Shown here piece by piece: positions 18,773-32,226 of a stretch of DNA of 64,000 nucleotides. Position numbers and translations under genes: made by a program. Positions within the stretch are counted from its first letter, which is position 1, and every line of letters starts with the position of its first letter. The DNA is from Pseudomonas lini (GTDB taxonomy: Bacteria > Pseudomonadota > Gammaproteobacteria > Pseudomonadales > Pseudomonadaceae), in assembly GCF_964063345.1 (NCBI RefSeq), contig NZ_OZ061318.1:4836001-4900000 (forward strand), read 5' to 3'. The notes under the pieces were generated by a model. It saw only the letters and a list, made by a program, of their open reading frames with translations, did no database searches and was not told where the DNA came from.

Positions 18773-19885
18773 ATGGAACGCATCGATCATGCATTGCCAT
18801 GGAGCCACCTGGGCAGCGAACGCCGGATTTCGGTGTTCCGCTTCGGCGCTGGCGAGCGCAAGGCCTACATCCAGGCCAGCCTGCACGCCGATGAACTGCC
18901 GGGGATGCGCACGGCCTGGGAGCTGAAAAAACGCCTGACCGAACTCGAAGCCCAAGGCTTGCTGAACGGTGTGATCGAACTGGTGCCGGTGGCCAACCCA
19001 TTGGGCCTGGGTCAACTGCTTCAGGGTAACCATCAGGGGCGTTTCGAAGCCGGCAGCGGCAAGAACTTCAACCGGGATTTTGTCGAGCTGAGCGAGCCCG
19101 TGGCCGCTGAGCTGCAAGGGCATCTGGGTGACGATCCTCACGCCAATATCCGTTTGATTCGTGAAACCATGAGCGACGTGCTGGCTGCCTTGCCGCCTGC
19201 CGAGAGTCAGTTGCAAGGCATGCAGCGCATCTTGCTCAGCCATGCCTGCACTGCCGACGTGGTGCTGGATTTGCATTGCGATTGCGAAGCGGCGCTGCAC
19301 ATGTACGCCTTGCCGCAACACTGGCCGCACTGGCGTTCACTGGCTGCACACTTGAACGTCAAGGTCGGTCTGCTGGCGGAAGATTCCGGCGGCAGCTCCT
19401 TTGACGAAGCGTGCTCGCTGCCATGGCTGCGTTTGTCGCGTCTGTTTCCGGATGCCCGGATTCCACTGGCCTGCCTGGCGACGACCCTCGAGTTGGGTGG
19501 CCAATCCGATACCGGTCGCCCAGAGGCGCAGGCTCACGCCGAAGGCATTCTGGCATTCCTCGCTGAACAAGGCTTGATCAGCGGCGAATGGCCGAAACCT
19601 GCGCAAGACGCTTGCGAAGGCCTGCCGTTCGAAGGCACTGAATTCCTGTTCGCGCCGCATCCTGGTGTGGTGAGTTTTCTGCGCAAACCCGGTGAGTGGG
19701 TTGAAGCGGGCGACGAGATTTTTGAAGTGATCGATCCGTTATCGGATCGGGTCAGCACGGTGTGTGCTGGTACGTCCGGGGTGCTGTTTGCCATTGAACG
19801 GCTGCGTTATGCCCAACCCGGTTTCTGGCTGGCCAAGGTGGCGGGGCGCGAAGCGCTGCGTCACGGGCGCTTGCTCAACGACTGA
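18773..19885 (+). CDS. aotO: Succinylglutamate desuccinylase/aspartoacylase family protein AotO
   Basis: 370 residues of the M14-like AstE/ASPA zinc hydrolase family. The metal-binding pattern appears as SLHADELPG (the H-x2-E equivalent) and VVLDLHCDCEA. The C-terminus has a barrel-like extension (HPGVVSFLRKPGEWVEAGDEI). In P. aeruginosa aotO is part of the transport operon but not needed for arginine uptake; its substrate is not established. Another family member, AruE, lies further down in this window. Confidence 0.9.
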   Translation: MERIDHALPWSHLGSERRISVFRFGAGERKAYIQASLHADELPGMRTAWELKKRLTELEAQGLLNGVIELVPVANPLGLGQLLQGNHQGRFEAGSGKNFNRDFVELSEPVAAELQGHLGDDPHANIRLIRETMSDVLAALPPAESQLQGMQRILLSHACTADVVLDLHCDCEAALHMYALPQHWPHWRSLAAHLNVKVGLLAEDSGGSSFDEACSLPWLRLSRLFPDARIPLACLATTLELGGQSDTGRPEAQAHAEGILAFLAEQGLISGEWPKPAQDACEGLPFEGTEFLFAPHPGVVSFLRKPGEWVEAGDEIFEVIDPLSDRVSTVCAGTSGVLFAIERLRYAQPGFWLAKVAGREALRHGRLLND

Positions 19886-19912
19886 CTGACTGTTTTTGTG
19901 AGAACCGACCGC

Positions 19913-20677
19913 ATGTACAAACTTGAAGTCCAAGACCTGCATAAACGCTATGGCAGTCACGAAGTGCTCAAGGGTGTGTCCCTGAAAGCGGCGGCTGGCG
20001 ATGTGATCAGCATCATCGGCTCCAGTGGCTCCGGCAAAAGTACTTTCCTGCGCTGCATCAACCTGCTTGAGCAGCCGCACGCCGGCAAGATTCTGCTCAA
20101 CAATGAAGAGCTGAAACTGGTCGCCAACAAGGACGGCGCGCTGAAAGCCGCCGACCCGAAACAGCTGCAACGCATGCGTTCGCGCCTGTCGATGGTGTTC
20201 CAGCATTTCAACCTGTGGTCGCACATGACCGCGATGGAAAACATCATGGAAGCGCCGGTCCACGTGCTCGGCATGTCCAAGACCGAAGCCCGCGAGAAGG
20301 CCGAGCACTACCTGAACAAGGTCGGCGTTGCTCATCGCAAGGATGCCTACCCGGGCCACATGTCCGGCGGCGAGCAGCAGCGTGTGGCGATTGCCCGTGC
20401 GCTGGCGATGGAGCCTGAGGTGATGTTGTTCGACGAACCGACCTCGGCCCTCGACCCTGAGTTGGTCGGTGATGTGCTGAAAGTCATGCAGGCCCTGGCA
20501 CAGGAAGGCCGGACCATGGTGGTGGTGACGCACGAGATGGGCTTTGCCCGTGAAGTGTCGAACCAGCTGGTTTTCCTGCACAAAGGTGTTGTTGAAGAAA
20601 GCGGCAACCCGCGCGAAGTGCTGGTCAATCCGCAGTCTGAGCGTTTGCAACAATTTTTGTCCGGCAGCTTGAAATAA
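19913..20677 (+). CDS. aotP: Arginine/ornithine ABC transporter ATP-binding protein
   Basis: 254 residues from the ATG at 19913; a GTG at 19898 would add five residues, but 254 is the family length. It has Walker [10 protein letters not shown], signature [14 protein letters not shown], Walker [13 protein letters not shown] and the switch His in VVTHEMGFA. It is the cytoplasmic ATPase driving AotQM, HisP/GlnQ type. It is followed after about 250 bp by argR, with a REP pair between. Confidence 0.95.
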   Translation: MYKLEVQDLHKRYGSHEVLKGVSLKAAAGDVISIIGSSGSGKSTFLRCINLLEQPHAGKILLNNEELKLVANKDGALKAADPKQLQRMRSRLSMVFQHFNLWSHMTAMENIMEAPVHVLGMSKTEAREKAEHYLNKVGVAHRKDAYPGHMSGGEQQRVAIARALAMEPEVMLFDEPTSALDPELVGDVLKVMQALAQEGRTMVVVTHEMGFAREVSNQLVFLHKGVVEESGNPREVLVNPQSERLQQFLSGSLK

Positions 20678-20742
20678 TCAGAACTGCCGTTGTGCACAGG
20701 GATAGTGCATGCTTCGCAGCCTCGAGGCTGGCCCCGATCCCC

Positions 20743-20831
20743 TGTGGGAGCTGGCTTGCCTGCGATGGCGGTGGGTCAGTTTGCATCTCTGGCACAGACA
20801 CACCGCCATCGCAGGCAAGCCAGCTCCCACA
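20743..20831. repeat. REP inverted pair between aotP and argR
   Basis: 31-bp arms 20743-20773 and 20801-20831 are exact reverse complements. This is a REP variant with core GGGAGCTGGCTTGCCTGCGA rather than the GCGGGC type seen elsewhere here. Confidence 0.88.
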
Positions 20832-20923
20832 TTTAGATCTCTGCTGGTTTTGAGAATTGTGTTTATTTACGGGCTAGCATTGGTCCATGCCTTCATCGCT
20901 GTTTTCGCTTCGGATTGCCCGCC

Positions 20924-21904
20924 ATGACTGCCCATCGAATTGGTTTCCTGATTTGGCCCAGCACTAAAGCTCTGACGCTTGCGCTGGCGGAGGAGGCCTT
21001 GCGTGTTGCCCAGCGTGTGCACCCGGACGTTGTTTACGAACTGTCGTTCTTGCAGGCCGAACCGGCGACCGAAGGCGCCTGGCAATTGCCGGGTGAGCCC
21101 TGGGCCGGCAAGCTCGAAAACTTCCAGAAACTGTTCCTGCTCGCCGACGAGCCGCCGACTTCACTTGCGCCGGCGCTCAGCAGTGGGCTGAAACAACTGG
21201 TGCGAGCCGGTTGTGTGATCGGTGGTTTGTCGGCCGGTGTTTACCCGTTGGCGCAGTTGGGTTTGCTCGACGGTTACCGCGCTGCCGTGCATTGGCGCTG
21301 GCAGGACGATTTCGCCGAGCGTTTCCCGAAGGTGATCGCCACCAGTCATCTGTTCGACTGGGATCGCGATCGCTTGACCGCGTGCGGCGGCATGTCGGTG
21401 CTCGATTTGCTGCTGGCGGTGCTGGCCCGTGACCACGGCGCTGAACTGGCCGGGGCGGTTTCAGAAGAACTCGTTGTCGAACGCATCCGTGAAGGCGGCG
21501 AGCGTCAACGCATTCCATTGCAGAACCGCTTGGGCTCCAGTCATCCGAAGCTCACCCAAGCGGTGTTGCTGATGGAAGCCAACATCGAAGAACCCCTGAC
21601 CACCGACGAAATCGCCCAGCATGTGTGCGTATCGCGTCGGCAATTGGAGCGGATCTTCAAGCAATACCTCAACCGTGTGCCGAGCCAGTATTACCTGGAA
21701 TTACGCCTGAACAAGGCCCGACAGATGTTGATGCAAACCAGCAAGTCGATCATCCAGATCGGCCTGTCGTGTGGCTTCTCTTCGGGGCCGCATTTCTCCA
21801 GCGCCTACCGCAACTTCTTCGGCGCCACGCCTCGGGAAGATCGCAACCAGCGGCGTAGCAGCAGCCCGTTCGAGTTGTCGTCGGTGCCGCCCGAGCGCGG
21901 CTGA
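20924..21904 (+). CDS. argR: Arginine-responsive transcriptional regulator ArgR (AraC family)
   Basis: 326 residues from the ATG at 20924 (MTAHRIGFLIWP); a TTG at 20915 is an alternative. The N-terminal DJ-1/glutamine-amidotransferase-like domain (about 1-190) senses arginine. The C-terminal AraC/XylS double HTH (about 215-315: LTTDEIAQHVCVSRRQLERIF and SIIQIGLSCGFSSGPHFSSAYRNFFG) binds DNA. In Pseudomonas it activates aot and aru and represses biosynthetic genes. Its stop is one base from the stop of the convergent LRR gene, with no terminator between. Confidence 0.95.
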   Translation: MTAHRIGFLIWPSTKALTLALAEEALRVAQRVHPDVVYELSFLQAEPATEGAWQLPGEPWAGKLENFQKLFLLADEPPTSLAPALSSGLKQLVRAGCVIGGLSAGVYPLAQLGLLDGYRAAVHWRWQDDFAERFPKVIATSHLFDWDRDRLTACGGMSVLDLLLAVLARDHGAELAGAVSEELVVERIREGGERQRIPLQNRLGSSHPKLTQAVLLMEANIEEPLTTDEIAQHVCVSRRQLERIFKQYLNRVPSQYYLELRLNKARQMLMQTSKSIIQIGLSCGFSSGPHFSSAYRNFFGATPREDRNQRRSSSPFELSSVPPERG

Positions 21905-21905
21905 G

Positions 21906-24900
21906 TTACTCGTCGATCTCGGAGTCCTCAGAGGTGGAAATTTCCATTTGCCCCCGGTTGATGACTTCGTCCACGCCGAAATCTGCTCCCGTACGTTCGT
22001 AGTAACTGATCAGCCTTAACAGGCTTTCCTCCGATAGCGGATTGTCTCGCAACGTAATGTTCTCTGCCGTTTCCACGGGCAGTTCCGTCAAGTCGCTGGG
22101 CGCTTCTGTGATTGCATTCGAACTCAGGTCTGCCCAATCCAGTTCTTCCAGGTTGAGCAGGCCATTGGGTATTTCGTTGATGTGGGTGTTGTTGAGCAGG
22201 ACGGTCGCCAACCCCGGCATTTGCGAAAGATCAGGCGTTTGTGTCAGTGGGTTATAGCCCAGGTCGAGATAATCGAGCTGGTCCATTCCGGCCAGTGCGT
22301 TTGCCGATTCTGCCGACAAGCTGACGCGGCAGTTGGGAAGCGACAGTGACCTGAGTTTTCCCATGTTGAATACGGTATTGGGAATGTCGCCCAGCGTGCA
22401 GTTGCGCAACCTCAGACTTTTGAGGTTCGGGAAGGCCTCCAGGAAACGCCCGATGCGTGTCACGCCATCCGCACTCAGCAACTCCAGTGCTGACACATGG
22501 CTGAAATCTGCACTCAGGGTGGGCAGTTCTCCAATGATGAGCGAGCGAAAATTCAATTCGTAGGCGGGTTCCAGGCTGTCCCTGAAATCATCCAGCTCGG
22601 CCTCACGCTGCCAGCAATTCTCCAGCAATTGCTTGAACTCGTCGCGATTGGCTTGTTCGGCAAATAGTTGCAGGGGACTGAAGGGTTGACCCGTTAAAGG
22701 ATGTCGGGCCGGAAGGTCGGCGGTCCAGGCAGACAAATCGGCTCTCAAGCGAGTCAGCTCCTCTTCCAGGCGTGTCAGGTCTGCCCGGCCATCCTCCAGG
22801 GTGCCCGGCAACTCGTAGACAAACTCGCTCGCTTGCTCGACTTCCATACCTGGGTACAGCGCCCTGACGCGATCAATGTCCGCCTCGGGGGCATAGACGC
22901 CCATGTCGTAAGCGGTATCGAAGTGATGCCGTTTGACGAGATCCCGCGAACGGTTGGAAATCGGGTTGTGGGTCAGGTGCACACCACGTTTGTCGTAAAG
23001 CGAACTCTCGAATAACTCGACAGATAATTCACTGATCTTGTTGTTCATCAACAGGAGGGTGTCGAGCTTTGGATGTTGCAGGGCTCCGGTCGGAATATCG
23101 GTCAGGTTGGTATCGCTTAGATCAAGGTGAACCAGCTCGTTCATCGAGTCGATGCGAGGGACGATTTCGAACGGGTTTTTGTACAGATCCAACATGACCA
23201 GTTTGTTCAATGCTGTCAGTTTCGACCACGTGGCAGTGTTCAATCTGATACCGCAATGACTTAACACCAGCGCATCAAGGTTCGGCATTCGGGTGATGGC
23301 ATCGGGGAGGGTGGTCAGGGCGAAACGACGCAGTTCCAGGCGGCGAAGTCCATTGAAGCGGTTCAGGAAGTCCGACACACCCTGCGCAGCATGATTGCCT
23401 TCCAGAGAAAGCAGCGACACATGACTGAAGTCGGCGGTGAGTGTCGGCAGGTTGCCCAGGATCGGTTCTGCAAACCTCAGCACATACTGCTCGCTGCCAT
23501 CTGGTGCATCGAAATCGCGCTCAGACTGGCGGCGCCAGCTGCGCTGAATTTCCTGGGCTAGCTGTGTGCGATTGCGGCGCGCGATCTCGCGGTCCAGGTC
23601 GCTCAATGCAACTCGGGTTTGCGGGTGGACGGTCGGGGCGTCGTTTATCCAGCGCCCCAGGTCCAGGTGCAGGCGGGCCAGTTCGTTTGCCTGGCGTGAC
23701 AGTTCAATGCGGGCGCCAGCGGGATGACTCTGCAGCATGAGGACCATGGACTGGATTTCGTCCTCGGTGAGGCTCGGGTAAATCTCGCGCACCCTTTCGT
23801 TGAGCGTTGGTGCTGCGGGACCAATGCGCGGGTAACCCTCCGAACCTCCGGGCAGACGCATGGTCGTTGGGTCATAGAAGGGTTTTCGATGAGGGTTTTT
23901 CGCAAAAAGTGCACGAAGCTGTGGGTGGTCCAGAGCCTGCGCGGCAATGCGCTGTTTGAGCATTTGTCCTTCCCCAATGGAAAACCCCAGTGTGGTGCGC
24001 TCGATATCCGGCAGCGCTTGAAGGATGGCCTGATAAAAATCACCCGAGAACTGCTGCGTTTGCTTTTCATCAAGCGCTTGATAAAAACCATCTTCGCTAC
24101 GCACCAGCGTTTTTCGGATCGATGCGTCGACGGGGCCAATGCTGTCGCGCACGATCCCGTCATGGGCAAAATCTCTCACCTCGATGCGTACATCGGCCGG
24201 CCATCCGGGTAGCAAATCCAGGCTGTGCAAGGCGAGCATGTGGGTGTCTGCGCTCATCAGGGCATCAGAAAAGAGTCCTTCATAAGCACGGGATGCGCGC
24301 ACCGCCTCCAGGGCTTTCCTTGCGACATCCTTCAGGCGTTGAGGTGTTACCCCGTTGTGCAACTGCCTCAGTTCGTTGCCCGATGCATTGCTCGCCAGTT
24401 CCTGGGCGATATCGGTGGGTAATCCCTCAAAGTCGGCGAGTAGCCGTTGGGTCGGTAGATCGGCGGTCTTTTCATGTTCGCGATAGCGAAGCTCGAACAG
24501 CGACTTGCGATAGGTTCGGGCGATGTCCGCGGTCTGCTTTCGCAAGGCTTGCCTCTGGGCGACCGGTTCCGGCAGGGCGGTGTCAGCAGGCCATGAGTCG
24601 AACCGGGTCAGCAATTGTTTTTGCATGACCGGATCAGCCTTGCGGTATTGCTCAGGCTGGTCGCTGTCAATCTGTTCGATAAACGTCTGAATATCCCGAT
24701 CGATCCTGAAGCGCTTGATCGTGTCGGTCAGGAGCGATGGCGGGCGATGATTTTCGACATGGATTTCTCGCAGCACGTTGTCGTGATAACCGCTGATCCG
24801 CAGGACCTGCTCACGCTCGGCACTGGAGAGCGATTCGACACTGTGGCCAAGACGGCGCATGACGGTTTCCCGGTCCCAATGCAGGGGTTGCTCCAGTTCC

Positions 24901-26747
24901 GTTTGCCAGGCGCCATGACCGTTGTGCCGCAATGAGGGCTTATAGCTGTCATTGCTGCTTGGGTGTTCAATCTGAAATTGACGGGCATCGCGAGTTGGCC
25001 GTACGGCGTACAGCTTTCCTTCGAGGGGTAGAAGCGTTTTGCCCTCGTGGCGGTACAGGCCCAAGTGATCGGGGTGTTTCTCTTCTGGCAGTTCGATGGT
25101 TTGTTCGTACGGCGCCAAGTCCGGCTTCCAGTATTTGGTTTTACCTTCTGGTGTTGATACGGGTTTGAGAGGGGCGATAAGTGCCACTGTTTCGCGAGAA
25201 AGGAGGCGACTGAAGGTGCCGGCGGCGATGGCACCGCCCACTGCGAAGGTTCCCACTTGAACCGCCGTTTCGACGATGCCGATCAGGTGCCCGAACGCTT
25301 CTTTTTTCAGCCCTTGCGCCCAGTCAATGATCCCTTCGAACGTCTCGTCGAGTAGCTGGTAGGCCATGTAAGCCAGCATCAACTCACCCAGGAATGGCAC
25401 AAAGGGCAGGGCAACGAACGTCGCGACTTCAAGGATCGTGGAGGCGATTTTGCTGAACGCGTCCCACAGCGCCCATCGCGTAGCTTGATCGGCACGGGCG
25501 GTGGAGACGGCGAGTGTGCTCGCGTCGTTGATGATTTTGTTCAATTGTCGCTGGTACAGGTGATTCCACAGATCCGCTCTGAACGGGTTCATCGAAAATT
25601 GCAGGTCTGGCTTGTCGATAGGTGTTTCGCGCCAGTTGGGCAGTGGATCGCCGTGAGTGTGTTGATGCCAGGTCACCGTTCGCAAGCGGCTATTAAGATT
25701 GGCAAAAAAGTGCCCGCGTTCCGCGTGATCGACGAAGCGGCTGAAGAAGGTTTGATAAGCGGGTGTCCGTAGCTTGCGGGTCAGTTCGTTCATGAACGCC
25801 ACGGTGTCGGAGTACTGTTTGAACGGATGCTCCGGATCGTCCGGAATGTAGGCGATGATGCGGGTAGCCTTGGTTGCCCGCTCTGATCTGGCGCCAAAGA
25901 TGACAATGCCGGTCAGCGATGAAGACATCATCGTCAGGTCATGACAATGCAAGGGGTGACCGTCCCGGAGCATGGCCGGGCGTCCTTCCAGTACGCGGTA
26001 AATCGCGTTAAAGGCGTCGCTATCAATATCCTGGCGTGCATGGGCCAGGTGAAGTGCAGAGCGCAGTGCTGCTTTGTTCGCACTCATGACATTGTGTTTC
26101 AAAACGGCCCCGGCCACCGGGTTGGTCAATCCCAGGTTTTCTTTGAGATAGGCGTTGTACTGTCCCCCCATGTCCAACTCCCGGCACAACCGGGTAAAGC
26201 TCTGAATGGTGATCTTTCGGGAAACCAACGGCAGGGTATCGAACTGCCCCGTAGACGACGGTTTGGTGATAAAGGTCGAAGCCGGCTCGTAGGCATCCAC
26301 CTCGGTCTCTGATGCCTGAAAGTTGTGCAGCGCGGCATCAAGCAGCGATACCGTCCATGTGCGGGCAGCGCCGGTCTTGATCGCAAAAAAGGGCGTGGTC
26401 TGAGGAATGTACAGGCGCAGGAAAGTGGTTTTTACATCCACTTCCAGGTCGAACCGGGCTTTCAGGGCCGGTGTCAGAATCGACTCGGCAAAATCCTGGG
26501 CGTTTTGCAGTTTTGCCAGTTTCGAACCCAGTCGGTTTCGTTGGGTCAAGTGCGCCTGGCTTGAGGTTTTCAGTATCTGATGCTGCGGTCGGGACGCCGT
26601 GCGGTGCCAGTGCGGCATTTCAAGGCTGGCGTTTTTCAGGGCGCTGCGCGTTTCGACTGAAGATTCCAACAGCCACGTGGGCAGGTTTCGGTAAACGTGA
26701 TGAAAGTGGGTGTCCGGTTGGCCGTGCTCAATATCGTCTTGATTCAT
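21906..26747 (-). CDS. Giant LRR toxin-like protein (dermonecrotic-toxin-type N-terminus, no NEL domain)
   Basis: 1613 residues, start at 26747 with AAGGGA upstream. There is no signal peptide. Residues 1-430 resemble the 'dermonecrotic toxin domain' (DUF6543-type) N-terminus of Pseudomonas LRR effectors. Two hydrophobic helices follow at about 436-467 and 488-511 (GELMLAYMAY, AVGGAIAAG). Leucine-rich repeats form two blocks, about 1100-1260 and 1410-1556, each preceded by a similar helical linker (YPSLTEDE... and YPGMEVEQ...). Related proteins usually end in an NEL ubiquitin ligase domain; here the protein stops after the second LRR block. It is probably an effector or toxin; secretion route and target are unknown. 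Confidence 0.8.
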   Translation of the reverse strand: MNQDDIEHGQPDTHFHHVYRNLPTWLLESSVETRSALKNASLEMPHWHRTASRPQHQILKTSSQAHLTQRNRLGSKLAKLQNAQDFAESILTPALKARFDLEVDVKTTFLRLYIPQTTPFFAIKTGAARTWTVSLLDAALHNFQASETEVDAYEPASTFITKPSSTGQFDTLPLVSRKITIQSFTRLCRELDMGGQYNAYLKENLGLTNPVAGAVLKHNVMSANKAALRSALHLAHARQDIDSDAFNAIYRVLEGRPAMLRDGHPLHCHDLTMMSSSLTGIVIFGARSERATKATRIIAYIPDDPEHPFKQYSDTVAFMNELTRKLRTPAYQTFFSRFVDHAERGHFFANLNSRLRTVTWHQHTHGDPLPNWRETPIDKPDLQFSMNPFRADLWNHLYQRQLNKIINDASTLAVSTARADQATRWALWDAFSKIASTILEVATFVALPFVPFLGELMLAYMAYQLLDETFEGIIDWAQGLKKEAFGHLIGIVETAVQVGTFAVGGAIAAGTFSRLLSRETVALIAPLKPVSTPEGKTKYWKPDLAPYEQTIELPEEKHPDHLGLYRHEGKTLLPLEGKLYAVRPTRDARQFQIEHPSSNDSYKPSLRHNGHGAWQTELEQPLHWDRETVMRRLGHSVESLSSAEREQVLRISGYHDNVLREIHVENHRPPSLLTDTIKRFRIDRDIQTFIEQIDSDQPEQYRKADPVMQKQLLTRFDSWPADTALPEPVAQRQALRKQTADIARTYRKSLFELRYREHEKTADLPTQRLLADFEGLPTDIAQELASNASGNELRQLHNGVTPQRLKDVARKALEAVRASRAYEGLFSDALMSADTHMLALHSLDLLPGWPADVRIEVRDFAHDGIVRDSIGPVDASIRKTLVRSEDGFYQALDEKQTQQFSGDFYQAILQALPDIERTTLGFSIGEGQMLKQRIAAQALDHPQLRALFAKNPHRKPFYDPTTMRLPGGSEGYPRIGPAAPTLNERVREIYPSLTEDEIQSMVLMLQSHPAGARIELSRQANELARLHLDLGRWINDAPTVHPQTRVALSDLDREIARRNRTQLAQEIQRSWRRQSERDFDAPDGSEQYVLRFAEPILGNLPTLTADFSHVSLLSLEGNHAAQGVSDFLNRFNGLRRLELRRFALTTLPDAITRMPNLDALVLSHCGIRLNTATWSKLTALNKLVMLDLYKNPFEIVPRIDSMNELVHLDLSDTNLTDIPTGALQHPKLDTLLLMNNKISELSVELFESSLYDKRGVHLTHNPISNRSRDLVKRHHFDTAYDMGVYAPEADIDRVRALYPGMEVEQASEFVYELPGTLEDGRADLTRLEEELTRLRADLSAWTADLPARHPLTGQPFSPLQLFAEQANRDEFKQLLENCWQREAELDDFRDSLEPAYELNFRSLIIGELPTLSADFSHVSALELLSADGVTRIGRFLEAFPNLKSLRLRNCTLGDIPNTVFNMGKLRSLSLPNCRVSLSAESANALAGMDQLDYLDLGYNPLTQTPDLSQMPGLATVLLNNTHINEIPNGLLNLEELDWADLSSNAITEAPSDLTELPVETAENITLRDNPLSEESLLRLISYYERTGADFGVDEVINRGQMEISTSEDSEIDE

Positions 26748-26888
26748 GCGCTATTCCCTTAGCGTTTGGATTGAGCCTCAGCAAAACAGACGACGATCCA
26801 CTGCGTGCGGTACATATTTACCGCACCGTTCATCAAGCCTGCCTTTAACCTGTGCTGTCGGTTTAAACTGCGCCTTTGCGACCCTATA

Positions 26889-28254
<1,366 letters not shown>

Positions 28255-28318
28255 TAGTCCCTTCGACGCCTGAACTGTTCAAGCGTCGAACCCAATTTTT
28301 ATGTGCCGGGCACAGTAA

Positions 28319-28410
28319 ATGTGGGAGCGGGCTTGCCCGCGATGAGGACCTGACAGCCGACTTCATTGTTATCTGACAGGACGCTATCGCGGGCAAGCCC
28401 GCTCCCACAT
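28319..28410. repeat. REP inverted pair between aruC and aruF
   Basis: 25-bp arms 28319-28343 and 28386-28410 are exact reverse complements with the standard core GTGGGAGCGGGCTTGCCCGC. It probably lowers read-through or stabilises the aruC message. Confidence 0.9.
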
Positions 28411-28458
28411 GAGCCGGGCATTTTTCTTATGAATATTTTTCGAGAAAGGAGTGACACC

Positions 28459-29478
28459 ATGCTGGTGATGCGCCCCGCGCAAATGGCTGATCTGGGCGAG
28501 GTACAGCGTCTGGCTGCAGACAGCCCGATTGGTGTCACTTCCTTGCCGGATGATGTTGAACGCCTGAGCGACAAGATCGCGGCGAGCGAAGCCTCATTCG
28601 CCGCCGAAGTCAGCTTCAACGGTGAAGAGAGTTATTTCTTCGTCCTCGAAGACACGGCCACCGGCAAACTGGTCGGCTGTTCGGCCATCGTTGCCTCGGC
28701 CGGTTATTCCGAGCCGTTCTACAGCTTTCGTAACGAAACTTTCGTGCACGCCTCCCGCGAGCTGAAGATTCACAACAAGATCCACGTGCTCTCCCAGTGC
28801 CACGACCTGACCGGCAACAGCTTGCTGACCAGTTTCTACGTGAAGCCGGAATTGGTAGGTTCGCCTTGGGCGGAGCTCAATTCCCGTGGTCGCCTGCTGT
28901 TTGTGGCCAGCCATCCGGAGCGCTTTGCCGATTCGGTGGTCACCGAGATCGTCGGTTACAGCGACGAAAACGGCGACTCGCCGTTCTGGGATGCCATCGG
29001 TCGCAACTTCTTCGACCTCAACTACGCCGCCGCCGAGCGTCTGTGTGGCTTGAAAAGCCGCACGTTCCTGGCTGAGCTGATGCCGCATTACCCGATCTAC
29101 GTGCCGTTGCTGCCGGACTCCGCTCAAGAAGCGATGGGCCAGGTGCATCCGCGGGCGCAGATCACTTTCGACATCCTGATGCGCGAAGGCTTCGAGACCG
29201 ATCACTACATCGACATTTTCGACGGTGGCCCGACCCTGCATGCCCGCGTCTCGGGGATCCGTTCGATCGCCCAGAGCCGTGTAGTCCCGGTGAAAATCGG
29301 TGAGCCGGTCAAAGGTGCCGGTCGTCAGTACCTGGTGGCCAACGCCCAGTTGCAGGATTACCGCGCCGTTTTGCTCGAACTCGATTACGCGCCAGGCAAA
29401 CCCGTGACCCTGGATCTGGAAGCGGCCGAAGCCTTGGGCGTCGGTGAAGGTGCCAGCGTGCGCCTGGTGGCGGTTTAA
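28459..29478 (+). CDS. aruF: Arginine/ornithine N-succinyltransferase subunit alpha
   Basis: 339 residues from the ATG at 28459, chosen because AAGGAG lies 7 bases upstream (the frame is open from 28366 through the REP). AstA family with a GNAT-like fold: MRPAQMADLGEVQRLA at the start, YVKPELVGSPWAELNSRGRLLF, and AELMPHYPIYVPLLPDSAQEAMGQVHP. With AruG it forms the enzyme that succinylates arginine (and ornithine) using succinyl-CoA, the first AST step. aruG follows in 87 bp. Confidence 0.95.
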   Translation: MLVMRPAQMADLGEVQRLAADSPIGVTSLPDDVERLSDKIAASEASFAAEVSFNGEESYFFVLEDTATGKLVGCSAIVASAGYSEPFYSFRNETFVHASRELKIHNKIHVLSQCHDLTGNSLLTSFYVKPELVGSPWAELNSRGRLLFVASHPERFADSVVTEIVGYSDENGDSPFWDAIGRNFFDLNYAAAERLCGLKSRTFLAELMPHYPIYVPLLPDSAQEAMGQVHPRAQITFDILMREGFETDHYIDIFDGGPTLHARVSGIRSIAQSRVVPVKIGEPVKGAGRQYLVANAQLQDYRAVLLELDYAPGKPVTLDLEAAEALGVGEGASVRLVAV

Positions 29479-29565
29479 CGCCTGCTGCTATGCCTATAAA
29501 GAGTGAATGCTTAGTAAAGCAGCGAGTTTCACGGGTGGCTCAAGCGGCCCGTTTGAGGAGATAGC

Positions 29566-32057
<2,492 letters not shown>

Positions 32058-32063
32058 CGCCCA

Positions 32064-32155
32064 TTCGCGAGCAAGCCCGCTCCCACAGTGATTGAGTGGA
32101 ACACAAAATTTGTGAACACCTCCGAACCTGTGGGAGCCGGGCTTGCCCGCGATGG
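32064..32155. repeat. REP inverted pair between aruD and aruB
   Basis: Copies 32064-32088 and 32128-32155 in opposite orientation. They are slightly diverged from each other (GCGAGCAAGCCCGC against GAGCCGGGCTTGCCCGC), an older-looking pair. Confidence 0.82.
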
Positions 32156-32226
32156 CCGCGACTCGGTCGCACTGAACAGTTAGTTACTGATGCCTATAAA
32201 AAACAGATTCTCGTGGAGCCTCGCTG

